This document shows, one piece after another, positions 41,117-48,680 of a stretch of 64,000 nt of DNA (position 1 is the stretch's first letter; every line of letters starts with the position of its first letter). A program made the position numbers and the translations under genes. This DNA is from Myxococcales bacterium. GTDB taxonomy: Bacteria > Myxococcota_A > Polyangia > Haliangiales > Haliangiaceae. Under the pieces are notes generated by a model, which ran no database searches, was not told the origin of the DNA, and saw nothing but the letters and a program-made list of their open reading frames with translations. Location: NCBI GenBank assembly GCA_016707895.1, contig JADJGV010000002.1, positions 310,001 to 374,000 of the forward strand. The letters run 5' to 3'.

Positions 41117-41292
41117 GACACCCCCGGCGCCCCACCGCGCGCCTCCGCGGCCCGCCGTTCGAGCTCGGCGTGATCGTCGATCGAGATCCCGGGCGGGGCC
41201 TCGACGCTGTCGAGCAAGTGCGCCGCCAGCTCCTCGCGCTCGGCGGCGGAGAGCGCCATCGCCTCGTCAAGGAGCTGCACCACCGTGGCCAT
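41083..41292 (-). CDS. TIGR02574-type antitoxin (addiction module component)
   Basis: A 69-residue acidic, helical protein: MATVVQLLDEAMALSAAEREELAAHLLDSVEAPPGISIDD, then ELERRAAEARGGAPGVSWADVKRALK. The conserved pattern of a first helix with EREELAxxLLDSVE and a C-terminal Trp in SWADVKR is typical of TIGR02574 proteins paired with RelE/ParE toxins. It is first in the operon; TACGGT lies 5 nt upstream of the ATG (41298-41303). Autoregulation would be expected but no palindrome was seen. Confidence 0.87.
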   Translation of the reverse strand: MATVVQLLDEAMALSAAEREELAAHLLDSVEAPPGISIDDHAELERRAAEARGGAPGVSWADVKRALKT

Positions 41293-41393
41293 GTGTGACC
41301 GTACCAGTGCCTGGTATCCTCGCCAAGAGTTTCGACGGCGCCACGCGGTTGTCACCGCGCTGTCGCATTCGAGGCCTACCGCCGAGGGTGACC

Positions 41394-43100
41394 ATGCACA
41401 AGCGCGCGTTGTGGACGATCCTGGTGGTGTTCGGGGTGCTGGCGGCGGCGGGCTGCAAGAAGAAGGTGGACGACGGCGGCGGCTCGAAGGGCCCGCCGTC
41501 GTCGACGCCGGCGCCGCCGACCCAGCCGGCGGTCGAGCTGCGGATCGCGTACGGCAGCGAGAAGAAGGCGTGGCTGGAGGAGCAGATCAAGGCGTGGAAC
41601 GCGACCGGGCCCAAGACCGCGGGCGGGGCGCCGATCAAGGCGGTCGGCGCGGCCAGCGGCTCGGGCGAGGCGATGCAGGCGGTCCTCGACGGCAAGAGCC
41701 GGCCGCACGTGTTCAGCCCGGCGTCGTCGGCGTACGTCGCGCTGCTCAACCAGGCGTGGCTGTCGCGCGACAACCACACCAAGGCGCTGGCGCCGGCCGG
41801 CGAGCCGATCGTGCTGTCGCCGATCGTCATCGCGATGTGGAAGCCGATGGCCGAGGCGCTGGGCTGGCCCGGCAAGGACATCGGCTGGGCCGACCTGGTC
41901 AAGCTGTCGCGCGACCCCAAGGGCTGGGCCACGTATGAGCGCCCCGAGTGGGGCACGTTCAAGCTCGGCCACACTCACCCCGAGTACTCGAACTCCGGGC
42001 TGCTCGCGGTGCTGGCCGCCGCGTACGCCGGCACCGGCAAGACCACCGGGCTGACCGCCGACGACCTCACCGCGCCCTCGACCCGCGCGTTCCTCACCGA
42101 GGTCGAGGACTCGATCGTCCACTACGGCAAGTCGACGAGCCTGTTCATCGACAAGATGGTCGAGCGCGGCCCGACGTACCTGTCGGCGGCCGTGCTGTAC
42201 GAGAACCTCGTCATCGAGGCCAACTCGAAGACGCCCGCCCCGTCGCCGCCGCTGGTGGCGATCTACCCGGTCGAGGGCACGTTCTGGAGCGACCACCCGT
42301 ACGCGATCCTCGACGCCGAGTGGGTCGGGGCCGACGAGCGCGCCGCCGCCCAGGCGTTCCTCGCGTTCGTGAAGGCGCGGCCGGCGCAGGAGCGCGCGCT
42401 GGCGCTGGGCTTCCGCCCCGCCGATCCCGCCATCGCCATGGCGGCGCCGATCGACGCCGCGCACGGCGCCGATCCGCAGCAGCCGCAGACGCTGCTGGCG
42501 GTGCCCGACGGCGCGACGCTCGCGAAGCTGGTCGCCGCGTGGCGGGCCACCAAGAAGGCCAGCGAGGTGACGCTGGTGTTCGACAAGTCGGGCAGCATGG
42601 AGGGCCAGCCGCTGGCCGAGGCCAAGGCCGGCGCCGCGACGTTCCTCGACACGCTCGACGACCGCGACCGGGTGACGCTGGTGTTCTTCGACGACAAGGT
42701 CTACCCGCCGATCGGCCCGGTCGAGCTGGGCCCGTCGCGGGCGATGCTGCGCCAGCGCATCGAGGGCACGATCGCCTCGGGCGGCACCGCGCTGTACGAC
42801 GCGGTGACCGAGGCCCACGCGGCGATGCGCGGCAAGGTCGCCAAGAACCCGCACCGCATCCACGCGATGGTGGTCATGACCGACGGCGTCGACGAGAACT
42901 CCGTGACCACCTTGCCCAAGGTGACCAAGCAGGTCACCGTCGAGGGCGACGCCGCGGTCAGCATCTTCACGATCGCCTACGGCACCGAGACCAACCCCGA
43001 CGCGCTCACTCAGATCGCGGAGAAGTCGCGCGGCACCTTCTCGCGCGGTAGCGTCGCCGACATCCGCGCGGTGTTCCGCGACATCGGCACGTTCTTCTGA
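41394..43100 (+). CDS. substrate-binding (SBP_bac_11-like) and vWA-domain lipoprotein
   Basis: A 568-residue lipoprotein (Cys 21 in AAAGC, then KKKVDD). Residues about 50-380 have the periplasmic-binding fold (VELRIAYGSEKKAWLEEQIKAWN, PHVFSPASSAYVALLNQAWL, WSDHPYAILDAEWVG, LGFRPADP). From about 390 a von Willebrand factor A domain follows with the MIDAS motif DKSGS (Asp 397, Ser 399, Ser 401) and Asp in VVMTDGVDEN. This fusion, known from some families near tellurite-resistance-type loci, suggests a sensor of a ligand that binds metal and a partner. It is first of a three-gene operon without an ABC permease or ATPase. Confidence 0.85.
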   Translation: MHKRALWTILVVFGVLAAAGCKKKVDDGGGSKGPPSSTPAPPTQPAVELRIAYGSEKKAWLEEQIKAWNATGPKTAGGAPIKAVGAASGSGEAMQAVLDGKSRPHVFSPASSAYVALLNQAWLSRDNHTKALAPAGEPIVLSPIVIAMWKPMAEALGWPGKDIGWADLVKLSRDPKGWATYERPEWGTFKLGHTHPEYSNSGLLAVLAAAYAGTGKTTGLTADDLTAPSTRAFLTEVEDSIVHYGKSTSLFIDKMVERGPTYLSAAVLYENLVIEANSKTPAPSPPLVAIYPVEGTFWSDHPYAILDAEWVGADERAAAQAFLAFVKARPAQERALALGFRPADPAIAMAAPIDAAHGADPQQPQTLLAVPDGATLAKLVAAWRATKKASEVTLVFDKSGSMEGQPLAEAKAGAATFLDTLDDRDRVTLVFFDDKVYPPIGPVELGPSRAMLRQRIEGTIASGGTALYDAVTEAHAAMRGKVAKNPHRIHAMVVMTDGVDENSVTTLPKVTKQVTVEGDAAVSIFTIAYGTETNPDALTQIAEKSRGTFSRGSVADIRAVFRDIGTFF

Positions 43101-43111
43101 GATCTCCACGC

Positions 43112-43888
43112 ATGGCTCGCTCTCCCTTCGCTCGCGTCTTCGCCCGCGCCGCCGGCGGTCCGGTCAACCTCGGCGTGGCCGGGGCCGCGGTGGTCGGCGC
43201 GGTCGCGCTGGCCAGCTGGCCGATCGCGGTGCTCGGCGGCGCGGCGTACGCGGCGCTGGTCGCGGTCGACATCACCAACAGCGGCTTCCGCCGCAAGGTG
43301 CTGTCGGGGCGCGACGAGCGGCCGACGCTGCCGGATCCCAAGACCCTCGAGGACCCCGCGCTCAAGAAGGCGGCGACCGCGGTGGCCACCGCCCGCGCGG
43401 AGATCGAGCGGGTCGCCAAGGGCGTCCCCGACCGCATCCGCAAGAACGTCGCCGGCTCGCTGACCGCCACCGACGAGCTGGTCGGCCACGCCGCCGCGCT
43501 GATCCTGCGCGGCGACGCGCTGGCGCGCTACCTGGCCAAGGCCAGCCGCGCCGACGCCACCCTCGAGGTCGACCAGCTCGACGCGCTGGTGGCGGCCGCG
43601 ACCGACGACGCCGCCCGCCAGCAGTACGCGCTGGCGGCCGAGGCGGCGCGCGCGCGGGTGAAGTCGCTCGACGACATCGCCAAGGCCCACCAGCGCATCC
43701 TGGCCAACCTGACCCGGCTGGTCGCGGCGCTGCGCGGCGTGCCGACCAGCCTGGTGTCGCTGCAGGCCCTCGACGATCAGGCGTCGGACTCGCTCACCGG
43801 CAACGTCAGCGGCGATCTGGAGCGGATGAACATCGAGCTTCGGGCGTTCGAGGACACCCTCGCAACCCTGGTGGAGGTACCGACGTGA
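43112..43888 (+). CDS. putative membrane protein between two binding proteins
   Basis: A 258-residue protein with two hydrophobic segments at about 20-50 (VNLGVAGAAVVGAVALASWPIAVLGGAAYAALVAVD), followed by a mostly helical, charged cytoplasmic-looking domain with coiled-coil character (TAVATARAEIERVAKGVPDRIRKNV, ALAAEAARARVKSLDDIAKAHQRILANLTRLV). It follows the vWA gene by 11 nt, and its last codons overlap the next gene by ATGA. Its location suggests a membrane part of the complex; no known family is recognised. Related operons in other bacteria contain TelA or XpaC-like proteins here, but identity is uncertain. Confidence 0.6.
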   Translation: MARSPFARVFARAAGGPVNLGVAGAAVVGAVALASWPIAVLGGAAYAALVAVDITNSGFRRKVLSGRDERPTLPDPKTLEDPALKKAATAVATARAEIERVAKGVPDRIRKNVAGSLTATDELVGHAAALILRGDALARYLAKASRADATLEVDQLDALVAAATDDAARQQYALAAEAARARVKSLDDIAKAHQRILANLTRLVAALRGVPTSLVSLQALDDQASDSLTGNVSGDLERMNIELRAFEDTLATLVEVPT

Positions 43889-45093
43889 AGCAGAAGGTCG
43901 CGATCATCGGAGCGTTCGTCGCGTTCGCCGTGGTGCTGATCCTCGTGGTCGGCGGCGGCGGCAAGAAGAAGGGCGGCGACAAGCCGGCGCCGGGCCCCGC
44001 GGTCGGCAGCGGCTCGGGGACCACCCCGGCGCCGGTCGGCAAGGTCACCGTCGAGTTCCTGTACTCCAGCGAGAAGAAGGACTGGGTCGACGCGGCGGTC
44101 GTCGAGTTCGAGAAGGCCAACCCCGACGTAGACGTGGTCGCGACCAGCAAGGGCTCGCTCGACGCCGCCACCGGGATCCTCGACGGCAGCCTCAAGCCGG
44201 TGCTGTGGAGCCCGGCCGACTCGCTGATCGTCAACCTGCTCGCCACCGACTGGCAGACCAAGTACGGCAAGCGGCCGTTCCCGGCCGACGGCGAGGCCGG
44301 GCCGCAGCAGCTCCTGCTGTCGCCGCTGGTGTTCGCGGTGTGGGAAGACCGCGCCAAGGTGCTGATGGCGGCGTCGGGCGGCGACGGCCTGACGTGGAAG
44401 GCGATCCACAAGGCGGTCACGTCGCCCAAGGGCTGGTCGGCGATCGGCGGCAAGCCGGGCTGGGGCTTCGTCAAGCTCGGCCACACCGACCCCAACAAGT
44501 CCAACTCGGGCCTGCAGGCGCTGTTGCTGATGACGCTCGAGTACTACACCAAGACCAGCGGCCTCACCGTCGACGAGCTGCTCGACGAGAAGTACCAGAC
44601 GTGGGTCAAGGAGATCGAGAAGGGCGTGCCGACCTTCGAGGCGTCGACCGGCACGTTCATGACCGACATGGTCCGGTTCGGCCCGTCGAAGTACGACATC
44701 GCGGTGGTCTACGAGAGCCTCGCGATCTCGCAGCTCGAGAACGCGCAGGGGCGCTGGGGCAACCTGCGCATCTACTACCCGCCGGTGACGCTGTGGAGCG
44801 ATCACCCGGTGGTGATGCTCGGCGGCGACTGGGTCACGCCGGCGCAGGCCAAGGCCGGCGAGCGGCTGATCGCCTACCTGCGCGGCCACGAGGCGCAGAG
44901 CATGGCGCTGCGGTTCGGCTTTCGGCCGGCCGACACCTCGCTGCCGCTCAAGACCAGCGACGGCGCCAACCCGTTCACGCGGCTCGCGCAGTACGGCCTG
45001 GCGCTCGAGCTGCCCGAGGCCGCGACCGCGCCCGACGGCGCGGTGGTGCGCAACCTGCTGATGATGTGGTCGCGCGTCGCGCGGCCGCAGTAG
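43885..45093 (+). CDS. extracellular solute-binding protein (SBP_bac_11-like)
   Basis: A 402-residue protein with an N-terminal hydrophobic anchor (VAIIGAFVAFAVVLILVVGGGG, no Cys), then a periplasmic-binding fold: VTVEFLYSSEKKDWVDAAVVEFEKANPDVDVV, LWSPADSLIVNLLA, YDIAVVYESLAISQL, WSDHPVVMLGGDWV and LRFGFRPADTSL. The blocks SSEKKDW, WSDHP and FRPAD parallel those of the vWA fusion two genes upstream, so the two arose by duplication. It appears anchored by a membrane span, unlike normal soluble binding proteins. No transporter gene follows. Confidence 0.8.
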   Translation: MKQKVAIIGAFVAFAVVLILVVGGGGKKKGGDKPAPGPAVGSGSGTTPAPVGKVTVEFLYSSEKKDWVDAAVVEFEKANPDVDVVATSKGSLDAATGILDGSLKPVLWSPADSLIVNLLATDWQTKYGKRPFPADGEAGPQQLLLSPLVFAVWEDRAKVLMAASGGDGLTWKAIHKAVTSPKGWSAIGGKPGWGFVKLGHTDPNKSNSGLQALLLMTLEYYTKTSGLTVDELLDEKYQTWVKEIEKGVPTFEASTGTFMTDMVRFGPSKYDIAVVYESLAISQLENAQGRWGNLRIYYPPVTLWSDHPVVMLGGDWVTPAQAKAGERLIAYLRGHEAQSMALRFGFRPADTSLPLKTSDGANPFTRLAQYGLALELPEAATAPDGAVVRNLLMMWSRVARPQ

Positions 45094-45687
45094 CTACTTC
45101 TTCAGCACCAGCACCGTCAGGACGCCCTGCAGCTGCGGCGCGGTGGCGCTGGAGACGTTGGCGGTGGCGGCGTTGGGGTCGGGGGCGATCACCTTGACCT
45201 CGACGGTGTGGTTGCCCGGCGCCAGGTTGTACGAGCGGGCCATCGACCAGCTGGCGATCATCTGACCGACCGCGGCGGAGTTGGCGGCGACCACGCGGCG
45301 CACGCCGCCCTGGTTCGACGCGATGCCATCGACGAAGATCGCGACGTCGACGACCGAGTAGGCGGTGCCGACGGCGGTGCACTGGATGCCGCCGTTGGTG
45401 CTGACGTGGACCGCGGCGTTGTCGGGCACGGTGATCACCTGCTGCAGGCCGGGGATCAGCACGTAGCTGGTGAACGCCGAGGTCACCGCGAGCTGGCCGG
45501 TGCCGTAGATCTCGTAGAGGTTCTGGCCGGTGGTGCCGGCGGGGCCCGCTGGCCCGGTGTTGCCGGTCTGGCCGGTCTGGCCGGTCTGGCCCGGCGGCCC
45601 TTCGGGGCCGGGCTCGCCGTCGAGGCCCGCCGGCCCCGAGCAAGCGACCGCGAGCAGGAGCGTACCGATCGACCAGAGCGTGCGCAT
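45094..45687 (-). CDS. collagen-like lipoprotein
   Basis: A 197-residue lipoprotein. The Cys 16 in AVAC begins the mature protein, and it is directly followed by a G-X-Y collagen-like stretch (GPAGLDGEPGPEGPPGQTGQ and similar, about 12 triplets), in which Pro and Gln-Thr repeats occur. The C-terminal domain (LYEIYGTGQLAVTSAFTSYVLIPGLQQVITVPDNAAVHVSTNGGIQCTAVGTAYSVVDVAIFVDG) is beta-rich and could trimerise the collagen stalk, as in phage-tail-like and surface collagen proteins. TAGCGT lies 7 nt upstream (45695-45700). It converges on the solute-binding gene with no gap. Confidence 0.75.
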   Translation of the reverse strand: MRTLWSIGTLLLAVACSGPAGLDGEPGPEGPPGQTGQTGQTGNTGPAGPAGTTGQNLYEIYGTGQLAVTSAFTSYVLIPGLQQVITVPDNAAVHVSTNGGIQCTAVGTAYSVVDVAIFVDGIASNQGGVRRVVAANSAAVGQMIASWSMARSYNLAPGNHTVEVKVIAPDPNAATANVSSATAPQLQGVLTVLVLKK

Positions 45688-45733
45688 CGCGCCGACGCTA
45701 TCAGACGCCTCAGCGGCTGTGTCAGCATGCGGC

Positions 45734-46840
45734 ATGGGTCGCATCGCCGTGCTCGCCGTCGCCGTGCTCGCGTGCTCGAAGTCGTCGGTGCCGTCGCCAC
45801 CGCCGCCGCCCGCCCCGCCGCCGGTCGCGCCCGTGGCCCCCGCGGCGCCCGCGAGCTGTCTGCGCGACGTCGGCCAGGTGCAGGCCGCGCGCGGCGCACC
45901 GAGCGCGCCGATGCGGCCCACGCACACCTTCTCGATCGTCGCGCGCGATCCGGTCACCGGCGATCTCGGCGTCGCGGTGCAGTCGCACTGGTTCGCGGTC
46001 GGCGCCGGCGTGACCTGGGCCGAGCCCGGCGTCGGCGCGATCGCGACGCAGTCGTTCGCCGAGCCGGCCTACGGGCGCAAGGGCCTCGAGCGGATGCGCG
46101 CCGGCACCAGCGCCCCCGACGCGCTGGCCGCGCTGCTGGCCGAGGACGCCAAGCGCGACGTGCGCCAGGTGGCGTTCGTCGACGGCAAGGGCCAGGTCGC
46201 GGCCCACACCGGCGCCGCCAACATCGCGTTCGCCGGCCACCACACCGGCGCCGGCTACTCGGTGCAGGCCAACATGATGGCCAACGATCGCGTCGTGCCG
46301 GCGATGCGGGCCGCCTACGAGGGCGCGACCGGCGACCTGGCCGAGCGCCTGCTGGCCACGCTGGCGGCGGCGCAAGCGGCGGGCGGCGACGTCCGCGGCT
46401 GCCAGTCGGCGGCGATGCTGATCGTCAAGGGCACGCCCTCGGCCGAGCCGTCCCACGACACGCTGGTCGACCTGCGCGTCGACGACGCCGCCGATCCGAT
46501 CGCCGAGCTGGGCCGGCTGCTCAAGCTGCAGCGGGTCTACGACCACATGAACGCGGGCGACGGCGCGGTCGAGCGCGGCGACGTGGCGGGCGCCAAGCAG
46601 CACTACGGCGCCGCGGCGGCGGCCGCGCCCGAGCTGACCGAGGTCCGCTACTGGAGCGCGGTCGCGCTGGCCTCGGCCGGCGACGTCGACGCCGCGCTGC
46701 CGATGTTCACCAAGATCTTCGCCGAGGACAGCCGATGGATCGAGGTGACCCGCCGCATCCAGCCGGCGGTGGTGCCGGCCACCGCCGAGGGCGACGCGGT
46801 GATCCAGAAGATCCTGACCGCCGCGCCGACGCCGCGCTGA
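45734..46840 (+). CDS. DUF1028 (Ntn-hydrolase-like) lipoprotein with TPR-like tail
   Basis: A 368-residue protein. A signal and lipobox LAC (Cys 11) come first, then a Pro-rich linker. From about residue 55 the sequence THTFSIVARDPVTGDLGVAVQSHWFAVGAGVTWAEPGVGAIATQSFAEPAYGRKGLERM is the DUF1028 signature, a family with an Ntn-hydrolase-like fold of unknown substrate. The last 100 residues hold TPR-like repeats (GAVERGDVAGAKQHYGAAAAAAPELTEVRYWSAVALASAGDVDAALPMF). The lipoprotein signal and Thr near the start of the domain agree with a self-processing or hydrolytic role outside the cell. Confidence 0.8.
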   Translation: MGRIAVLAVAVLACSKSSVPSPPPPPAPPPVAPVAPAAPASCLRDVGQVQAARGAPSAPMRPTHTFSIVARDPVTGDLGVAVQSHWFAVGAGVTWAEPGVGAIATQSFAEPAYGRKGLERMRAGTSAPDALAALLAEDAKRDVRQVAFVDGKGQVAAHTGAANIAFAGHHTGAGYSVQANMMANDRVVPAMRAAYEGATGDLAERLLATLAAAQAAGGDVRGCQSAAMLIVKGTPSAEPSHDTLVDLRVDDAADPIAELGRLLKLQRVYDHMNAGDGAVERGDVAGAKQHYGAAAAAAPELTEVRYWSAVALASAGDVDAALPMFTKIFAEDSRWIEVTRRIQPAVVPATAEGDAVIQKILTAAPTPR

Positions 46841-46870
46841 TCACGCCGGCGGGGTGATACGCTTGCCGTG

Positions 46871-47464
46871 ATGGATCCGGATCGCGAGCTGCTCGAGCGC
46901 TGGCGCGCAGGCGACCAGGCCGCCGGCCGCGATCTGTTCGCGCGCTTCTTCGATCCGCTGTTCCGGTTCTTCGCCAACAAGTGCAACGAGCCCGACGAGC
47001 TGGTCCAGGCGACGTTCTTCGCGCTGGTGAAGGCCCGCGATCAGTTCGCCGGCCGCTCGAGCTTCCGCACCTACCTGTTCACGATCGCGCGCAACGAGCT
47101 GTACCGCTGGCTGCGCACCTTCAAGCGCGAGCGCGGCTTCGACCCCGAGCTGTCGTCGATCGCCGAGGTCGCGACCACCGCCGGCTCGCGGCTGGCCCGC
47201 AACGAGGAGCACCGCCGGCTGTGCGCCGCGCTGCGCACGCTGCCGGTCGAGTCCCAGACCCTGCTCGAGCTGCACTACTGGGAGGGCCTCGACGCCACCG
47301 CGCTGGCCGAGGTCTTCGACGCCCAGGTCGCCACCATCCGCCAGCGCCTCTCGCGCGCCCGGGTCGCCCTCAAGGACGCCCTGGCCGCCAGCGAGGGGGC
47401 CCCGCTGCCCGCGCTGGCCACGGTCGAGGACATGGATACCTGGGCGAAGTCGCTGGCGGGATAA
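46871..47464 (+). CDS. ECF RNA polymerase sigma factor
   Basis: A 197-residue sigma-70 family protein: region 2 (GRDLFARFFDPLFRFFANKCNEPDELVQATFFALVKARDQFAGRSSFRTYLFTIARNELYRWLR) and region 4 (LRTLPVESQTLLELHYWEGLDATALAEVFDAQVATIRQRLSRARVAL). There is no anti-sigma gene; instead two paralogous ADYC-type lipoprotein genes follow, each with the same promoter element. TACGCT lies 7 nt before the ATG (46858-46863). I infer that this sigma factor controls the two following genes. Confidence 0.88.
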   Translation: MDPDRELLERWRAGDQAAGRDLFARFFDPLFRFFANKCNEPDELVQATFFALVKARDQFAGRSSFRTYLFTIARNELYRWLRTFKRERGFDPELSSIAEVATTAGSRLARNEEHRRLCAALRTLPVESQTLLELHYWEGLDATALAEVFDAQVATIRQRLSRARVALKDALAASEGAPLPALATVEDMDTWAKSLAG

Positions 47465-47483
47465 GGCTTTCGGCGGCCGTCGA

Positions 47484-47517
47484 TTTTCGGTCACAACGCC
47501 GACCGACCTTCATCCAT
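47484..47517 (+). promoter_or_regulatory. shared ECF-type promoter, copy 1
   Basis: TTTTCGGTCACA (47484-47495), a 16-nt spacer, and ATCCAT (47512-47517) precede the ATG at 47523 by 5 nt. The same 12-mer and the same 16-nt spacing recur before the paralogous gene at 48681. Confidence 0.6.
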
Positions 47518-47522
47518 AGGGC

Positions 47523-48581
47523 ATGAAGCGAACCGTTGTGGCACTCCCGCTCGCCCTGGCTCTGGCCGCGTGCGTCGACAGCCCGGAGGTCGGGCAGGCT
47601 GAGAGCGCCGTGATCAACGGCGACGGCGACGAGTGCCCCAAGCTCGGCTGCAGCTCGAACTCGGCGTACCTCGGGCCGACCGAGTTCCACGAGCTGGAGG
47701 AGACCGGCCTGTATCCCAACGCCGAGGGGCTGTACTTGAAGGGCCTCATCAAGAACGGCGTCACGTGGCGCCCCGACGTCACCGGCACCGTGCTGACCGG
47801 CAGCCGGTGGGCGCTGGTCGCTGGCGTGTGGACGTACCAGACGCTCAGCGGGTCGAACCTGGTCAACGCGGAGCTGGTGGTGAAGAACGCCGCGGGCACC
47901 CTCGAGTACCGCATCCGCATCACCAACGCCTCGCTGAGCCAGCAGTTCTGGCAGGCGCCGATCACGAACGTGAACACCTACGAGCTCAAGTGGCGGCAGG
48001 TGGTGCCGACCACGACCGACTTCGTCCCGGTCTGCAAGAACCCGCCGAACCGCGAGACCGAAGACGGTCCCACCCAGAACACGCTTGAGTCGATCTTGTT
48101 TGCGGGCGATCGCTACGACACCGATACCCTGACGGTCACGGCATCGACGCCGGCCGAGGCGACGACCTGGTTCAACATCGGCTGCGCGGGCACCGTGCTG
48201 GCCAAGCTCGCGCTCAACCGGCACACCGACGCGACGAAGTCGGCGCAGGTCACCGCCACGCGGGCCCAGCGTCAGGCGATGCTCAAGATGTACACGTCGG
48301 ACGTGTGCAACAGCGGTGACGCGCTAACGGTCAGCGGCACGCCGCTGCGCTGGTGGAGCCCCACCGGCCTCACCAACAAGGCGATCCCGACGACTTCGAA
48401 GGAGGCCTTGTGGACCGCCAACGGCGCGATCTGCCTCGACACCCACCGGCTGAACGGCACGGCCGACGACATGACCAAGCAAATCGAGGACGCCTGCAAA
48501 CGGGTCAACCGCCCGGTCCCGCCGCCCTGCATGGACGCCTCCGGGGCCTGGGCCTTCCGGACCGAGAGCCAGGCACACTAG
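47523..48581 (+). CDS. ADYC-domain lipoprotein, copy 1
   Basis: A 352-residue lipoprotein with Cys 17 in ALAAC, followed by an Asp/Glu linker and an N-terminal motif NGDGDECPKLGCSSNSAYLGPTEFHELEETG. The C-terminal part has FNIGCAGTVLAKLALNRHT and YTSDVCNSGDALTVSGTPLRWWSP, the features of the ADYC domain family found in myxobacterial exported proteins. Function is unknown. Its neighbour at 48681 is a clear paralogue (identical N-terminal motif, same order), so the pair came from a tandem duplication. A strong terminator follows. Confidence 0.8.
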   Translation: MKRTVVALPLALALAACVDSPEVGQAESAVINGDGDECPKLGCSSNSAYLGPTEFHELEETGLYPNAEGLYLKGLIKNGVTWRPDVTGTVLTGSRWALVAGVWTYQTLSGSNLVNAELVVKNAAGTLEYRIRITNASLSQQFWQAPITNVNTYELKWRQVVPTTTDFVPVCKNPPNRETEDGPTQNTLESILFAGDRYDTDTLTVTASTPAEATTWFNIGCAGTVLAKLALNRHTDATKSAQVTATRAQRQAMLKMYTSDVCNSGDALTVSGTPLRWWSPTGLTNKAIPTTSKEALWTANGAICLDTHRLNGTADDMTKQIEDACKRVNRPVPPPCMDASGAWAFRTESQAH

Positions 48582-48604
48582 ATCAGCGATCTCAAACGGT
48601 TGGC

Positions 48605-48644
48605 GCGCGGGGTCACCGAAATGGGGTGACCCCGCGCTCTTTTT
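48605..48644 (+). terminator. strong intrinsic terminator
   Basis: A perfect 13-bp stem (GCGCGGGGTCACC with GGTGACCCCGCGC, 48605-48617 and 48625-48637) has a 7-nt loop and is followed by TCTTTTT. It ends the first ADYC gene and its T run overlaps the promoter of the next copy. Confidence 0.9.
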
Positions 48645-48674
48645 CGGTCACAGGGCCCAGCTGCTCGTATCAAT
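48641..48674 (+). promoter_or_regulatory. shared ECF-type promoter, copy 2
   Basis: TTTTCGGTCACA (48641-48652), a 16-nt spacer, then ATCAAT (48669-48674), 6 nt before the ATG at 48681. This matches the element before the paralogue at 47523 in both sequence and spacing. Confidence 0.6.
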
Positions 48675-48680
48675 CCCGGC

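Noticed and set aside
41376..43109. Long minus-strand frame opposite the vWA-fused binding protein
   Set aside because: No motif or signal; the plus strand has a lipobox, the binding-protein blocks and MIDAS.
41394..45093. ABC transporter operon
   Set aside because: Two binding proteins are present, but no permease or nucleotide-binding protein, and the middle protein has neither fold.
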